64,000 nucleotides of DNA from Arthrobacter alpinus (GCF_001294625.1 NZ_CP012677.1:3100001-3164000); one strand, 5' to 3'. Positions 54,641 through 63,903 are shown, counted from the first letter of the stretch. Numbers and translations are program-made. The notes: generated by a model not told the origin, from the sequence alone.

Positions 54641-56257
54641 GTGAAGCCACGTCCTACCTCTGCTGAAATCGTCCTGGCCCGCCGCGGCGTGGCCGGTCAC
54701 CGCCAATACCGCATCCCGGCACTGGCGGTGACCACGCAAGGAACCATCCTGGCAGCCTATGACGGCCGCCCCAACTTGGATGACCTGCCCAACCCGATCG
54801 ACCTGCTGATCCGTCGCAGCACCGACAACGGTGTCACCTGGGGCCCACAGCAGACCGTGCGCACGGGCACCGGGCTGGACGGCTACGGTGATCCCAGCCT
54901 GCTCGTGGACAACACCACCGGCCGGATCTTCTGCTTCCACGCCGCCGGCACCCACGCCGGTTTCTTTGAGGCCGTCGAGGGGCTGGACCGCGAGGATGAC
55001 ATCCAACATGCCGACGTCAGCTTCTCCGACGACGACGGCGCCACCTGGCAACACCGCCGCCTCACCTCCATGCTCAAGCGGGAGGGTATGACGGGCCTGT
55101 TCGCCGCGGCGGGCGCCGGGATCCAAGTCCACACCGGTCCGTTCAAGGGCCGGCTGGTTCAACAGTTCGTGGTGCTGTTCCAGGGCAAGATCGTGGCAGC
55201 GAGCGCGTACAGCGACGACCACGGCGACAGCTGGACGTTGGGCGAATTCATCGCCGGCGGCAATGAAAACAAGGTGGTGTGCCGCAGCGACGGCTTCCTG
55301 CTGCTGCATTCACGTGCCACCCCGCACCGCCTCACGGCCATCTCCACCGACGGTGGCCGCTCCTACTCCCCCGCCGAACCGCACACCGAGCTGCCAGACC
55401 CCAGCGACAACGGCTCCCTGGCCCGCTTTGACGGCGTCCCTTCCGTCACCACACTGGCCATCCCGGAGACCGAGAACTGGCTCATCGCCACGCACAACCA
55501 CGATTCGATGCTGCGCCGCAACACCGTCCTGAAGCTCTCGCAGGACGACGGCGCCACCTGGCCCTTCGGCGTCGTACTGTGCGCGGGAAGCTCGCAGTAT
55601 TCCACCGCCGCCCGCCTGCCCGACGGCCGGATCGGCGTCTTGTACGAGCGCCAGGGCTACCAAGAGATCGTGTTTGCCGCCCTGGACCCGCAGGAGCTGC
55701 TGGACTCCCCCACCGCGTCCCTCACGCACGACGGCGGCACCGCCCGTGCCGGGGACCTCAGTCTTGACGTGGTGTTGCGTTCCATCACCCCCGGGCGCCC
55801 TGATATCTGGGAAAGCGTCGGAGAGAGCCATGTGCTGGCCCAGACCGACGGCGCCTGGGACCCCGCGGCCTGGAAGGAAGTGGGGCAGGGCTACACGGAG
55901 GACGCGCCGCAGGTACTCTCCAACCGGGAATCTCAGGATCTGAACTACGGACCGGTCATCCGGGGCTACAAGGCCGGGGATGTGCTGGCGTTCAGCGGGC
56001 GGGTGGCCAATGGCGGTGAATCTACGCCGTCGATTGCGGTGCACTTGTCCCCCGACTTGGGCGTTGTGGATCCCACGTCGCTGGCCCCGGACACCTCACT
56101 GGGCTTTACGGCCACCTACACTGTCACGGCACAGGACATCGCTGCCGGCAGCGCGATTGTGCGCTTTATCCTGGACAGTGCTGACGGGGCGGCCCAGAGC
56201 GGGGCCACCAAGGCGTTTGCCTTTGGCATGGTCTCGGGGAACGTCACCGAGACCTAG
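54641..56257 (+). CDS. Sialidase (exo-alpha-sialidase, BNR repeats), no signal peptide
   Basis: A 538-aa six-bladed beta-propeller protein. The N-terminal YRIPALAV holds the catalytic arginine of sialidases. Five Asp boxes follow (STDNGVTWG, SDDDGATWQ, SDDHGDSWT, STDGGRSYS, SQDDGATW). A C-terminal beta domain (~370-538) may bind sugar. No signal peptide or membrane helix is present, unlike typical secreted sialidases, so it may be intracellular or use another route. The start is a GTG with TAGACT 6 bases upstream. The stop shares CTAG with the convergent PspA-like gene. Confidence 0.9.
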   Translation: MKPRPTSAEIVLARRGVAGHRQYRIPALAVTTQGTILAAYDGRPNLDDLPNPIDLLIRRSTDNGVTWGPQQTVRTGTGLDGYGDPSLLVDNTTGRIFCFHAAGTHAGFFEAVEGLDREDDIQHADVSFSDDDGATWQHRRLTSMLKREGMTGLFAAAGAGIQVHTGPFKGRLVQQFVVLFQGKIVAASAYSDDHGDSWTLGEFIAGGNENKVVCRSDGFLLLHSRATPHRLTAISTDGGRSYSPAEPHTELPDPSDNGSLARFDGVPSVTTLAIPETENWLIATHNHDSMLRRNTVLKLSQDDGATWPFGVVLCAGSSQYSTAARLPDGRIGVLYERQGYQEIVFAALDPQELLDSPTASLTHDGGTARAGDLSLDVVLRSITPGRPDIWESVGESHVLAQTDGAWDPAAWKEVGQGYTEDAPQVLSNRESQDLNYGPVIRGYKAGDVLAFSGRVANGGESTPSIAVHLSPDLGVVDPTSLAPDTSLGFTATYTVTAQDIAAGSAIVRFILDSADGAAQSGATKAFAFGMVSGNVTET

Positions 56258-56760
56258 CGGACACGGTTCTGATCGGGACCGTCCAACTCGTCCAGGGACT
56301 TGGCAATGGTGTGCCGGGCCTCGGCGGCGATTTGGGCGGCCTTGAGTGTCTGAGCCGTGACGTTGAAGCCGGAAACCCTGGCCTGCAGCTGGGTCAGGGA
56401 CGCGATCAGCATTGATTCCTGCTCGGCAAGGGCATCGCGCTGGGACAGAAGGTCGCCAAGCTGTTCGGCCATGATCAGGTGCCGGGCCAGCGCGGTCTGG
56501 GCCGCGACGGGGTTCCCGGCTTCCTGGCTGGTCGTTGCCTGGGCCTGGAGCGCGTCCATGGCCCGCTGAAGATCGGCGGCCTGGATGTCCAGGCGTTGCC
56601 GACTCACGGAAACATCGGCCACGCCCCGGCGCATGCTCTGCACCGCGGCGAGCTGCTTGAACTGGGCATCACCGAGGGTGAGCTGCCCTGGGGAGGCGGC
56701 TCCGGCGTCGTGCCCGGAACCCTTGGGAAAGAGCGCACGGAAGCGGGAGAAAACGCCCAT
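56254..56760 (-). CDS. PspA/IM30-like coiled-coil protein
   Basis: A 168-aa, almost entirely helical protein. Residues ~30-160 are heptad-rich (SRQRLDIQAADLQRAMDALQ, TLKAAQIAAEARHTIAKSL) and resemble the PspA/Vipp1 core, but the family's amphipathic N-terminal membrane helix is only partly present (MGVFSRFRALFP). It probably binds the membrane surface or its partner. The gene starts 6 bases after the stop of the next gene upstream, whose product has one membrane helix, so the two likely work together. It shares a CTAG stop with the sialidase gene. Confidence 0.75.
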   Translation of the reverse strand: MGVFSRFRALFPKGSGHDAGAASPGQLTLGDAQFKQLAAVQSMRRGVADVSVSRQRLDIQAADLQRAMDALQAQATTSQEAGNPVAAQTALARHLIMAEQLGDLLSQRDALAEQESMLIASLTQLQARVSGFNVTAQTLKAAQIAAEARHTIAKSLDELDGPDQNRVR

Positions 56761-56766
56761 GGGAGC

Positions 56767-57345
56767 CTAGGAACCGTCGCCGAGACCGGTGTAGGTGGCG
56801 GACCAGTTCTTGAGCATGGTTGCCTCGATCTCCAAGGTGCGGGTGAGGTCCTTGAGGTCCACGTCGACGGCGGGCGCGGCGGCGCTGGCCAGGGCGTTGC
56901 GAATACCTGTGGCCGTGTGGGTAATTTGCTCCGCCTGGACGCTGAGGGTCTTGGCATAGATGCCCCGCACGGCCGGGTCCGGGTCCTGTTGGGCCACCAG
57001 TAACTGGCTGTCCACCACCTGGGCGGACTGCTGCAAGGTACGGAAAATGGAGTCCAGGTTACCCGTGTATTGGCGCGTGGAACTGGCAACCTCCAGGCTG
57101 CGACGGGTAGCCTCCATGGCTTCCTGCAGGCGGATCCGCGCCTTCATGATCTCCCCGAGCGGCCCCGAGGTGGTCTCCGCACGCACCTTCATGGCGTTGC
57201 GCTTGGCGGACTCATACTTTGGCTTGGACAGCTTCACCAGGCCCAGGACGCCGCGGGAGACAAGCACGCCAACGGTGATGGCAACGCCCAGGACAATGGC
57301 GATGACCACCAATATGAGGATCAAAAAGACTGTGCCGAAATCCAT
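56767..57345 (-). CDS. Membrane-anchored coiled-coil protein, partner of PspA-like gene
   Basis: A 192-aa protein with an N-terminal membrane helix (residues ~5-33, VFLILILVVIAIVLGVAITVG) and a long helical cytoplasmic part (ARIRLQEAMEATRRSLEVAS and later heptads). No catalytic motif is visible. The ATG at 57345 follows AGGAAG. An upstream extension to 57507 would overlap the divergent YccF promoter and is rejected. It is co-transcribed with the PspA-like gene 6 bases downstream, which suggests an envelope-stress pair. Confidence 0.75.
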   Translation of the reverse strand: MDFGTVFLILILVVIAIVLGVAITVGVLVSRGVLGLVKLSKPKYESAKRNAMKVRAETTSGPLGEIMKARIRLQEAMEATRRSLEVASSTRQYTGNLDSIFRTLQQSAQVVDSQLLVAQQDPDPAVRGIYAKTLSVQAEQITHTATGIRNALASAAAPAVDVDLKDLTRTLEIEATMLKNWSATYTGLGDGS

Positions 57346-57484
57346 GGAATCTTCGCTTCCTGCCCTCGTGTAACGGTGACGTTTGGTGGAAATTAGCCTA
57401 GCACCGCGGGCGTGGAAGCAGATAAGGGTAAACACTAGGGTCATCCCTGACGCCTCACCGCACCTTGTGGGGCACAATGAAAGC

Positions 57485-57886
57485 ATGAAGACCATCCTGA
57501 ACGTCATTTGGCTCGTGTTTGGCGGCTTCTGGCTGGCCCTGAGCTATTTTCTGGCCGGTATTGTGTGCTGCATCCTGATCATCACCATCCCGTGGGGCAT
57601 CGCGTCCTTCCGTATTGCCGGCTATGCGCTCTGGCCCTTCGGCCGGACGGTGGTGGACAAGCCCGGTGGCACGGGCATCGCCAGCACCCTGGGCAACATC
57701 ATTTGGATTCTGGTGGCCGGTATCTGGATCGTCATCAGCCACGTCACCACGGCGGTCGCCATGGCCCTGACCATCATTGGCATCCCCCTGGCCATCGCCA
57801 ACATAAAGATGATCCCCATCTCCCTCATGCCGCTGGGCAAGGAGATCGTGCCCAGCAACCGGCCCTTCGTGAGCAGCTACCACTAG
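57485..57886 (+). CDS. YccF domain inner-membrane protein
   Basis: A 133-aa protein with two DUF307/YccF repeats: each has hydrophobic helices and a conserved turn, ITIPWGIASFRIAGYALWPFG in the first half and LTIIGIPLAIANIKMIPISLMPLG in the second. The basal function is unknown. CACAAT lies 6 bases before the ATG, so the gene is probably leaderless. An upstream in-frame ORF start overlaps the divergent gene's promoter and is not used. Confidence 0.92.
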   Translation: MKTILNVIWLVFGGFWLALSYFLAGIVCCILIITIPWGIASFRIAGYALWPFGRTVVDKPGGTGIASTLGNIIWILVAGIWIVISHVTTAVAMALTIIGIPLAIANIKMIPISLMPLGKEIVPSNRPFVSSYH

Positions 57887-57976
57887 TCCAAGCACGACGA
57901 CGGCACCTCCTCCGGGCTTTTGCGGCGCGCTGACCTCGCGAATGTGAGGGCGGACTTCGCCGCGTAAGCTGGTGAT

Positions 57977-58210
57977 ATGCGTAATAAGACCGCCTGGCTG
58001 GACGTTATCGTCAGTTTTGCCAGTTTTGCCTCCATGATCCTCGTGTTCACCCTGACCAGGTTCAACTTGCCGATCAAGATCCTGTTGGCGTTTGGCATCT
58101 CGGCGGCCATAACGGGAGGCTGGTCCTACTACAAGCGCAAGGCCCGGCGCCATCCGTCCGAGCCCAAGCGCCTGCACGTGTACAGCGTGAAGAATGTGGA
58201 CGAAAAATAG
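57977..58210 (+). CDS. Small two-helix membrane protein (DUF4229-like)
   Basis: A 77-aa protein with two membrane helices (VIVSFASFASMILVFTLTRF and IKILLAFGISAAITGGWSYY) and a basic tail KRKARRHPSEPKRLHVYSV. It resembles short actinobacterial DUF4229-type proteins, but I am not sure of the family. TAAGCT is 6 bases before the ATG. Its TAG stop overlaps the GTG start of hutD-like by one base, so translation is probably coupled. Confidence 0.78.
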   Translation: MRNKTAWLDVIVSFASFASMILVFTLTRFNLPIKILLAFGISAAITGGWSYYKRKARRHPSEPKRLHVYSVKNVDEK

Positions 58211-58809
58211 TGGACATCATCAAGTACGCATCCTTGAAGGCCGCCCCGTGGGCCAATGGTGGTGGCATAACCCGCCAGCTTGCCTCAGGTTCCGCTGATC
58301 GGATGACGCTGGGCTCCGGCGACAAGGTCTCCAACGCCGAGCCGTGGGACTGGCGGATCAGCATCGCCGAAGTGGCCAAGGCCGGCCCGTTTTCCCCCAT
58401 GCCGGGCATGGACCGGATCCTGACCATCATCGACGGCGAGCTGATAGCCCTGACCGTCGACGGCGCCGAGCATGCCCTGGAAAAGTACCGCACCTTCCGC
58501 TTTTCCGGTGATTTAGAGACCTCCGCAAGCCTGCCCACGGGCGCGCTCATGGACTTGAATGTGATGACCCGCCGCGGCTCGTTCAAGGGCTACGCCACCA
58601 TTTTGGAACTGTCCAAGAAGCGTCCGCACCCGGTGTTCGCCGGACAGTTTGCCGTGCTGCTTCAGGGCTCCGCCACGGTTTCCGTGGACGACGGCGGCAC
58701 CCCCGTTCCGCTGGGCAAGCTTGACACCGTGGTGGGTACCGAGGATGCGCCGGAGATCTCTGGCCGCGGTTTCCTGGCCGTGGTGAGTATCGACCGCGCT
58801 GAAGACTAG
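58210..58809 (+). CDS. HutD family protein
   Basis: A 199-aa bicupin of the HutD/Ves family. It starts with YASLKAAPWANGGGITRQLA and has WDWRISIAEVAKAGPFSPMPGMDRIL, the diagnostic HutD motif. A second cupin half ends at RGFLAVVSI. HutD proteins limit histidine use or cope with stress; no hut genes are nearby. The start is a GTG overlapping the upstream stop (TAGTG). Confidence 0.93.
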   Translation: MDIIKYASLKAAPWANGGGITRQLASGSADRMTLGSGDKVSNAEPWDWRISIAEVAKAGPFSPMPGMDRILTIIDGELIALTVDGAEHALEKYRTFRFSGDLETSASLPTGALMDLNVMTRRGSFKGYATILELSKKRPHPVFAGQFAVLLQGSATVSVDDGGTPVPLGKLDTVVGTEDAPEISGRGFLAVVSIDRAED

Positions 58810-58883
58810 GCTCACCGATTCATCCCACTGGCTGAGGACTTCCCCGTACCTGCGGCCTAGGCTGGGGTTTATAGGGGGTACTT

Positions 58884-59621
58884 GTGAAACTTCGTTGGCG
58901 GGCCGCGTCCGCGGCCCTTGCGGCCGCGCTGTTATTGGGTGGACTGTCGGCCTGCACGTCATCACCGAGAACCAGCTATACGACCGCGTCCGGCGAGGAG
59001 GTCGCCGTCGACTGGAAGGACTTCCCGGCCCCGTCCGGCAATGAACCGGACCAGCTACTGAGGGCTCCTGTCGCGGAAGACATCGAGTCGGTGAGCGCCG
59101 GGATCCTGACGGACATCACGGCGGCCCTAACCCAGGAGTTCGGGCTGGCCTGGGCAACCTCGGGTGAGTCCAGCTGGCACGCCGGGGCCGGCAACGGCTA
59201 CGGCGGAGTAGCCATGAGCACCACCTACAACTCGGTGTCGTGGGCCAGCGGCACGGTTCCGCCCAGCGCCGAGTGGGCCCGCGTGGTGGAGATCGTGAAT
59301 GGCTTCGCCTCCGCCCGGGGCCTGGACAAAACCGGGCTGGAATCGCCGGAAACTTTTGTTTGGTTCGGCACCGCGTACGGCGACACCCAATGGGTGTCAG
59401 TGGAGATCCATGACGCCGCACTTGCCCCTGCTGGAAAGGCGGCATCCAACTATGCGCAGATCAAGCAACCTCCCGCAGCCATCTTCCTCAGCTACGGAGC
59501 CACAGCCCTCCCCCGGAATGATCGGCCGGCCTTTATTAAGGATCTGGAACCCTTTGCCGGACTGGAACGCCCGGAGTCGACCACCTCGGACAAGGTGCGG
59601 CCGCCGTTCCGAAGCGCCTAA
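58884..59621 (+). CDS. Secreted lipoprotein, unknown function
   Basis: A 245-aa protein with a lipoprotein signal: KLRWRAASAALAAALLLGGLSAC-type leader with lipobox LSAC, cysteine at residue 24. The mature part is a single domain of mixed alpha/beta character without a motif I recognise; it contains several aromatic turns (FGTAYGDTQWVSVEIHDAAL). It resembles actinobacterial LppA-like lipoproteins only in layout. The GTG start has AGGGGG 5 bases upstream, so the mRNA has a leader. The gene lies on its own. Confidence 0.85.
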   Translation: MKLRWRAASAALAAALLLGGLSACTSSPRTSYTTASGEEVAVDWKDFPAPSGNEPDQLLRAPVAEDIESVSAGILTDITAALTQEFGLAWATSGESSWHAGAGNGYGGVAMSTTYNSVSWASGTVPPSAEWARVVEIVNGFASARGLDKTGLESPETFVWFGTAYGDTQWVSVEIHDAALAPAGKAASNYAQIKQPPAAIFLSYGATALPRNDRPAFIKDLEPFAGLERPESTTSDKVRPPFRSA

Positions 59622-59626
59622 TACTC

Positions 59627-59824
59627 TTAGAGCCCCTTGTCCCACTCCACACGGACTTTCACGCCGCCAGCCTCTGTGTGTTCAATATGGGTCTTGATCT
59701 CGTTGGGCGCCGCCCCCATTTCCGCGATCTTGTGTTGGTACTCCCTGACCAGCTCGTCTAGGCTCTCCTGCGTCCATTCACCGGGACGGAGTCGGGTCGA
59801 AATTTCCACGTCGTCTGAACTCAT
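59627..59824 (-). CDS. Small acidic hypothetical protein
   Basis: A 65-aa acidic protein, MSSDDVEISTRLRPGEWT at the start, then a helical stretch with LDELVREYQHKIAEMG and a strand-rich end (GGVKVRVEWDKGL). I do not recognise a family. The ATG at 59824 is chosen as the second in-frame Met; the upstream Met at 59839 adds five residues. Coding bias supports it modestly. It converges on the lipoprotein gene with a 5-base gap. Confidence 0.6.
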   Translation of the reverse strand: MSSDDVEISTRLRPGEWTQESLDELVREYQHKIAEMGAAPNEIKTHIEHTEAGGVKVRVEWDKGL

Positions 59825-60140
59825 TGCGGCAGCTCCCACTCCATAGTTGCTTCCTCAGTTGCTTCCTCGGTTGCTTCCTCGGCCGTGACGGCCTTGCCCC
59901 CACGGTAGGACGTTGGCGGCACCGGTGCAAGAGTACGCAACTGTTGAAAGTGACGATTCGTCCCACTCTGATGAGCATGTGGGCTGAGCCGACAGTCAGG
60001 AGGCGACCCGTGCAGTTGGCGATGTCAGGAGGTGGCGAAACTTCAAGGCGGATGTCGAACATTAAAGTTATAGAATTCTTTTTCTAGAAAATATTATTTC
60101 CTTAGGATATTGTTCGTAAAATTGTGGTATAAGTAGTCCG
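59825..60140. other. Intergenic region with 12-bp tandem repeats and AT-rich promoter
   Basis: This 316-base region has no reliable gene. It begins with three tandem copies of GTTGCTTCCTCG/A (59846-59881). The right end turns AT-rich (60060-60130) and contains TATAAG 7 bases before the GTG at 60141, which I take as the promoter of the DUF222 pseudogene. Confidence 0.55.
59846..59881. repeat. 12-bp tandem repeat, three copies
   Basis: GTTGCTTCCTCA, GTTGCTTCCTCG and GTTGCTTCCTCG follow each other without gaps. The array is upstream of the small acidic gene's start codon and might affect its 5' region. It is likely variable by slippage. Confidence 0.85.
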
Positions 60141-61853
60141 GTGCTGGTCCCCGGAGAACGGGGCGAGTCGCCAGCCGCACCCACTGCGGCGGAGCTAATC
60201 ACAGCACTGACACTTTCCGGACATTTCCCGTTTCGACACCACCTCTGCCGGCTTACTGGGCTTGCCTGACTTTGCACCCTTCGCCGATCCGTTCGACCTG
60301 ACGGGCGTGCCACGTCTAACGAAGGTTGAGGCGGCACGAACAGTCAGTGATGACTGTTTCGCTGCTCTGTCGGCGCTGAAGTCCTTGGAGGATGCCACAG
60401 CCGCGTTCAAGGCCGCCGTGATTGAACTCCGGTACTGCGCAACCCATGCCGAAGACACGGCCCTTGGTCTCGATTTATGGCAAAACACCTTGTCGGCCAT
60501 GAGTTGCCGTGCAGAAATCGCCGCCGTCCTGACGGTGAGCGAGGGACAAGCCGGCGAGTTAATGGAACACTTGGCGACACTAATCCGGAACCTCCCGGCA
60601 ACGTTCACGTCTCTTCGAGACGGTGCGATCTCTTGGGGACACGCCGTGGTCATCGCCGATAAGTCCCTGACTTTGCGTTCCTCTGGCATCCCGGAAGCCG
60701 CCATCACCGCTTATGAACAGACATTGCTTGGTAAAGCCGGCTGCACGTTGTGCTCCTTTAGGGACAAGGCTCGGCGGTTGCGGGAGAGAACCCAACCCGA
60801 ATCGATCACTACCCGCACCAAGGTGGCCTACGAGCAACGGCGGATCGAGGTCCAACGCGTCCACGATGGCATGTCTTGGCTCAGCCTCTACCTGCCGGCA
60901 CCCACGGTAGAGGGCATCTGGGATCAATGTACTTTCATTGCCAAAAATGCCCAACGTCCCAGCGAGGCCCGGAACCTCACCTAACTGCGAGCCGACGTCG
61001 CAGCAATCATCCGACTCGGCCAGGACTTCGCTGCCAATGGCATCAACTCTCACCAGTGCCCACACACCACCGAGAACAACCCACCGCAGGACGATCCACC
61101 CGGAATGGACGATGTGTTCAGCCGCCAAGGGTTCAGCACGGAACCTTGGACCATAGAAGACGGCAGCGAACCCGAGTTCCCCATTCCCGACCTCTGGGCC
61201 CCAGACCCGTGGCGCCCGGACTCCTGGATCACCGGCACCGCCGCGCCCAATGGTGGTCTCCCCGGAGTGGCGTGGTCGGGGTTGCCGCCAATGCCGGCAG
61301 TCATGCCCGTGGTGTTGATCCCTGCCCTGTCACTGATAGTCGTCAGCAATGCCCCCGCACTATTGGAAGGATACGGGCCCATCAGCATCGATATCGCCAA
61401 ACGCCTCCTGGCCAACGCCTCATGTTTCTACCGGGCCTTTACCGATCCCCTGACGGGGGAAGCTCTAGCCCTCACCCCGGACACCCTCTGGGTAAGTAAA
61501 AAATGCGGACCATGCTGCAGGCCAGCAACGAATTCTGCACCTTCCCGGGCTGCACCGTTAAAGCCGTCCACGCCGGGCGCGATCACCTCACCCCATGGGA
61601 TCAGGGCGGCAAAACGACCCCGGACGCCCCGGATGGACCTCCCCCACCGGCCGCTACTACCCCCCCCACCACCACCCGATATAACACCACCGAGCTACCC
61701 GAAATGGCTCATGAAGAAAATCAGCGCCAGAATCAATGCCGCCACCACGGCACCACTGAACAGTCGACGGCGACAGCTCCACGCCTGACCGGCCGACCTC
61801 AGCCCAGCAGAGGGCCTCCTCGCCGACTACCTCAGTGCTTGACCTTCGACTGA
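60141..61853 (+). pseudogene. DUF222/13E12-type HNH endonuclease, multiply disrupted
   Basis: The remains of a DUF222-HNH protein of the 13E12 repeat family. A GTG at 60141 has TATAAG 7 bases upstream. A frameshift near 60230 seems to separate the N-terminus from the main frame. An in-frame TAA at 60982-60984 follows RNLT where LRADVAAIIRLG resumes directly, which fits a CAA-to-TAA change. A second frameshift occurs at the AAAAAA run near 61500, after which LQASNEFCTFPGC and RDHLTPWDQGGKT continue the HNH region. The final histidine motif is lost and the end is scrambled. No active enzyme can be made. Confidence 0.88.
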
Positions 61854-62577
61854 GGCACGCGGTACTCATGTGGTGGGCGCCTCCCATCATTGTTCGCTCA
61901 CCCCAACAGACGTCGCTCGTAGACAAAGCGACGAGTTGGGGCCGGGCTCGCAAACCAAGTTTGTCCAAAACACTGCGCAGGTGGGTCTTGACCGTCGCCT
62001 CTGAGACGAACAAGCTCCCGGCAATTTCGCTGTTGCCCAGACCCTTGGCTGCCAGGAGAAAGACGTCACGTTCCCTTGCCGAGGGCCCTTCCAACACCGA
62101 TAGATCGGGATCAGCAACGGGAAATGACCTGGCGGCGTGCGCGAAGAGCTCGTGGATTGAGCCGGGCGCAATAACCGAATAGCCCGAGTACACGGTGCGG
62201 ATCGCCGCGAACAGAAACTCCGGCTCGGCGCTCTTGAGCAGATAGCCGCTGGCCCCCGCCTGCACGGCCTCAACCACTGCCTGGTCACGGTTGAAGGTGG
62301 TCAACGCAATGATCCGCGGCTTGTCGGTTCCCGCGGCCAGTGACTCTTCGGCGATGCGGCGAGTCGCGGTGACACCGTCCATGCCAGGCATTCTCAAGTC
62401 CATGAGCATGACGTCGGGGCAGAGTCGGGCGGCGAGCGCCACTGCTTCCTCGCCATCCCCGGCCTCGGCCACCAGCTCCATGTCCTGCTGGCTTTCTATC
62501 AGCATGCGGATGCCCGCCCGGAAAAGCTCCTGGTCGTCCACCAACGCCACCGTGATGGGGTTCGTTGAATCACCCAC
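61657..62577 (-). CDS. NarL/LuxR-type response regulator with frameshifted C-terminus
   Basis: An intact receiver domain (VDDQELFRAG, phosphoacceptor Asp in DVMLMDLRMPGMDG, Thr in ALTTF, Lys in YLLKSAEP) and LuxR helix-turn-helix (GNSEIAGSLFVSEATVKTHLRSVL). After QLVAL the protein departs from the family. If one base is restored near 61925, VYERRLLG followed by TGA (61898-61900) gives a normal ~226-aa end. As read, the frame runs ~80 codons into antisense of the HNH pseudogene. The GTG at 62577 overlaps the kinase stop by 8 bases. The regulator may still bind DNA, but its kinase is broken. Confidence 0.8.
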   Translation of the reverse strand: MGDSTNPITVALVDDQELFRAGIRMLIESQQDMELVAEAGDGEEAVALAARLCPDVMLMDLRMPGMDGVTATRRIAEESLAAGTDKPRIIALTTFNRDQAVVEAVQAGASGYLLKSAEPEFLFAAIRTVYSGYSVIAPGSIHELFAHAARSFPVADPDLSVLEGPSARERDVFLLAAKGLGNSEIAGSLFVSEATVKTHLRSVLDKLGLRARPQLVALSTSDVCWGERTMMGGAHHMSTACLSRRSSTEVVGEEALCWAEVGRSGVELSPSTVQWCRGGGIDSGADFLHEPFRVARWCYIGWWWGG

Positions 62578-63903
62578 GACCAATTGCTTCCTGACGAACA
62601 TCCCCGGCACCCAAGCCGATACGGTCTACCGCGTTTTCAAGCACCTGACCCATGCCGCTATGTTCACCCAGCCGGGTCCCGTAGGGGATGAAAAAGGTAA
62701 CCCGGAATTGCGTCCCGTCGGGCCCCGCCGTCAGCCATCCTCCGGCCAGATGTGCCCTTTCCCGCATGCCGGCAATCCCCCGCCCCGTGCGGGTTTCCGG
62801 TGCCGCGCCCTGGCCACTGGTCGTGACCGCTGGCACGTCCGAGGAAATGTGAAGCGTCAGCCCTGGCCCTCTCCAGTCAAAGTGCACCCTCGCCGCGGTA
62901 CCCAGCCCGCTATGCTTGAGCGCATGGGTCAGGCACTCCTGCACGATCCGAAACACGGCAACCTGGGCCCCGGTGGTCAGCTCCATCGGTGTTCCGGACT
63001 CGCTGTGGGCAATCCTCAGACTGCCTTGCTGCATCCTTTCCAGCAGGGCCGCACATTGCTGAGGCGAGGCTGGGGAGCCGCCACTTCGCCGTCGCCCACC
63101 CCTTCAATGACACGTTGGGCGTCCACCAGGGCACTGGGTGCAAAGCGGGAAATATTCTCTAGGGCCTTGCGCACAGGCGCGGGCTGATCCTCGCCCAAGT
63201 ACATGGCACCGTCGGCCTGGGCGGCGATAACGGCCAGCGAATGGGCCAGCACGTCATGGAGGTCCCGGGAAATACTGGTCCGCTCCTGCTCGATGATCAG
63301 GTCCACTTCTGCCTCCAGCAAGGACGCCCGGGCCAGATTGCGGTCCTGGAACAATCCCCTTTGTTCCTCGAAGAGGGAAAGTAGCAGGCCCGCCGCGGCG
63401 CAGGCTGCCGCAATCATCAGCAGCAGCCCAAACACGGGCCAACCAAAGTTTTTGAATGTCGAAAAATCACCGTAGTGGCTGTTGTACCAGCCGACGCCTT
63501 GACCGTAGCGCCACGACAGCATGAGCACTGCCATGATGGCCGCAGACACCACATTGGCGGCTCCCGAAACGAACCGTTCCCTGCGGGTGCCGTTCCACTG
63601 GATGAACCCGAATGCAAGGAAGGAACCCACATAAATGGCCCAGTGGTTCGCCTCCATGGACGGGATGAGGTGGAGAAGCTGGCCCACCAACAAGGCAGTC
63701 GCCAGGCCCAGAGACACATAGGGTTTCCAGGCGGCAACCGCGAGAGTTGCCGTTGCGAACGCAAGTGGCAACGTTCCGTTCCAGGAGGGGAACCCTGGCC
63801 AGGGGCCCATTCGTCCGGCCTAGCCCACGCACCACAGAACGATGAAGACGATTGCCACCGCGGGGGCGCCCCAAAATCGCAAGACTCTCATCCGCTTTTC
63901 CAT
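62570..63903 (-). pseudogene. NarL-type sensor histidine kinase, nonsense codon and frameshift
   Basis: The gene begins at an ATG at 63903 with TACGGT 7 bases upstream. Codon 28 is TAG (63820-63822), where CAG would keep the frame (VLWCVG-Q-AGRMGPW). The six-helix sensor region and DHp motif SRDLHDVLAHSL are intact. Near 63045 one G is missing: CTCAGCAATGTGCGG shifts frame exactly where LLERMQQGSLRIAHSE continues in the ATPase domain (GRGIAGMRERA). Restored, the protein would be ~444 aa. Two independent lesions mean the kinase is inactive, barring readthrough. It is co-transcribed with the response regulator. Confidence 0.88.
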
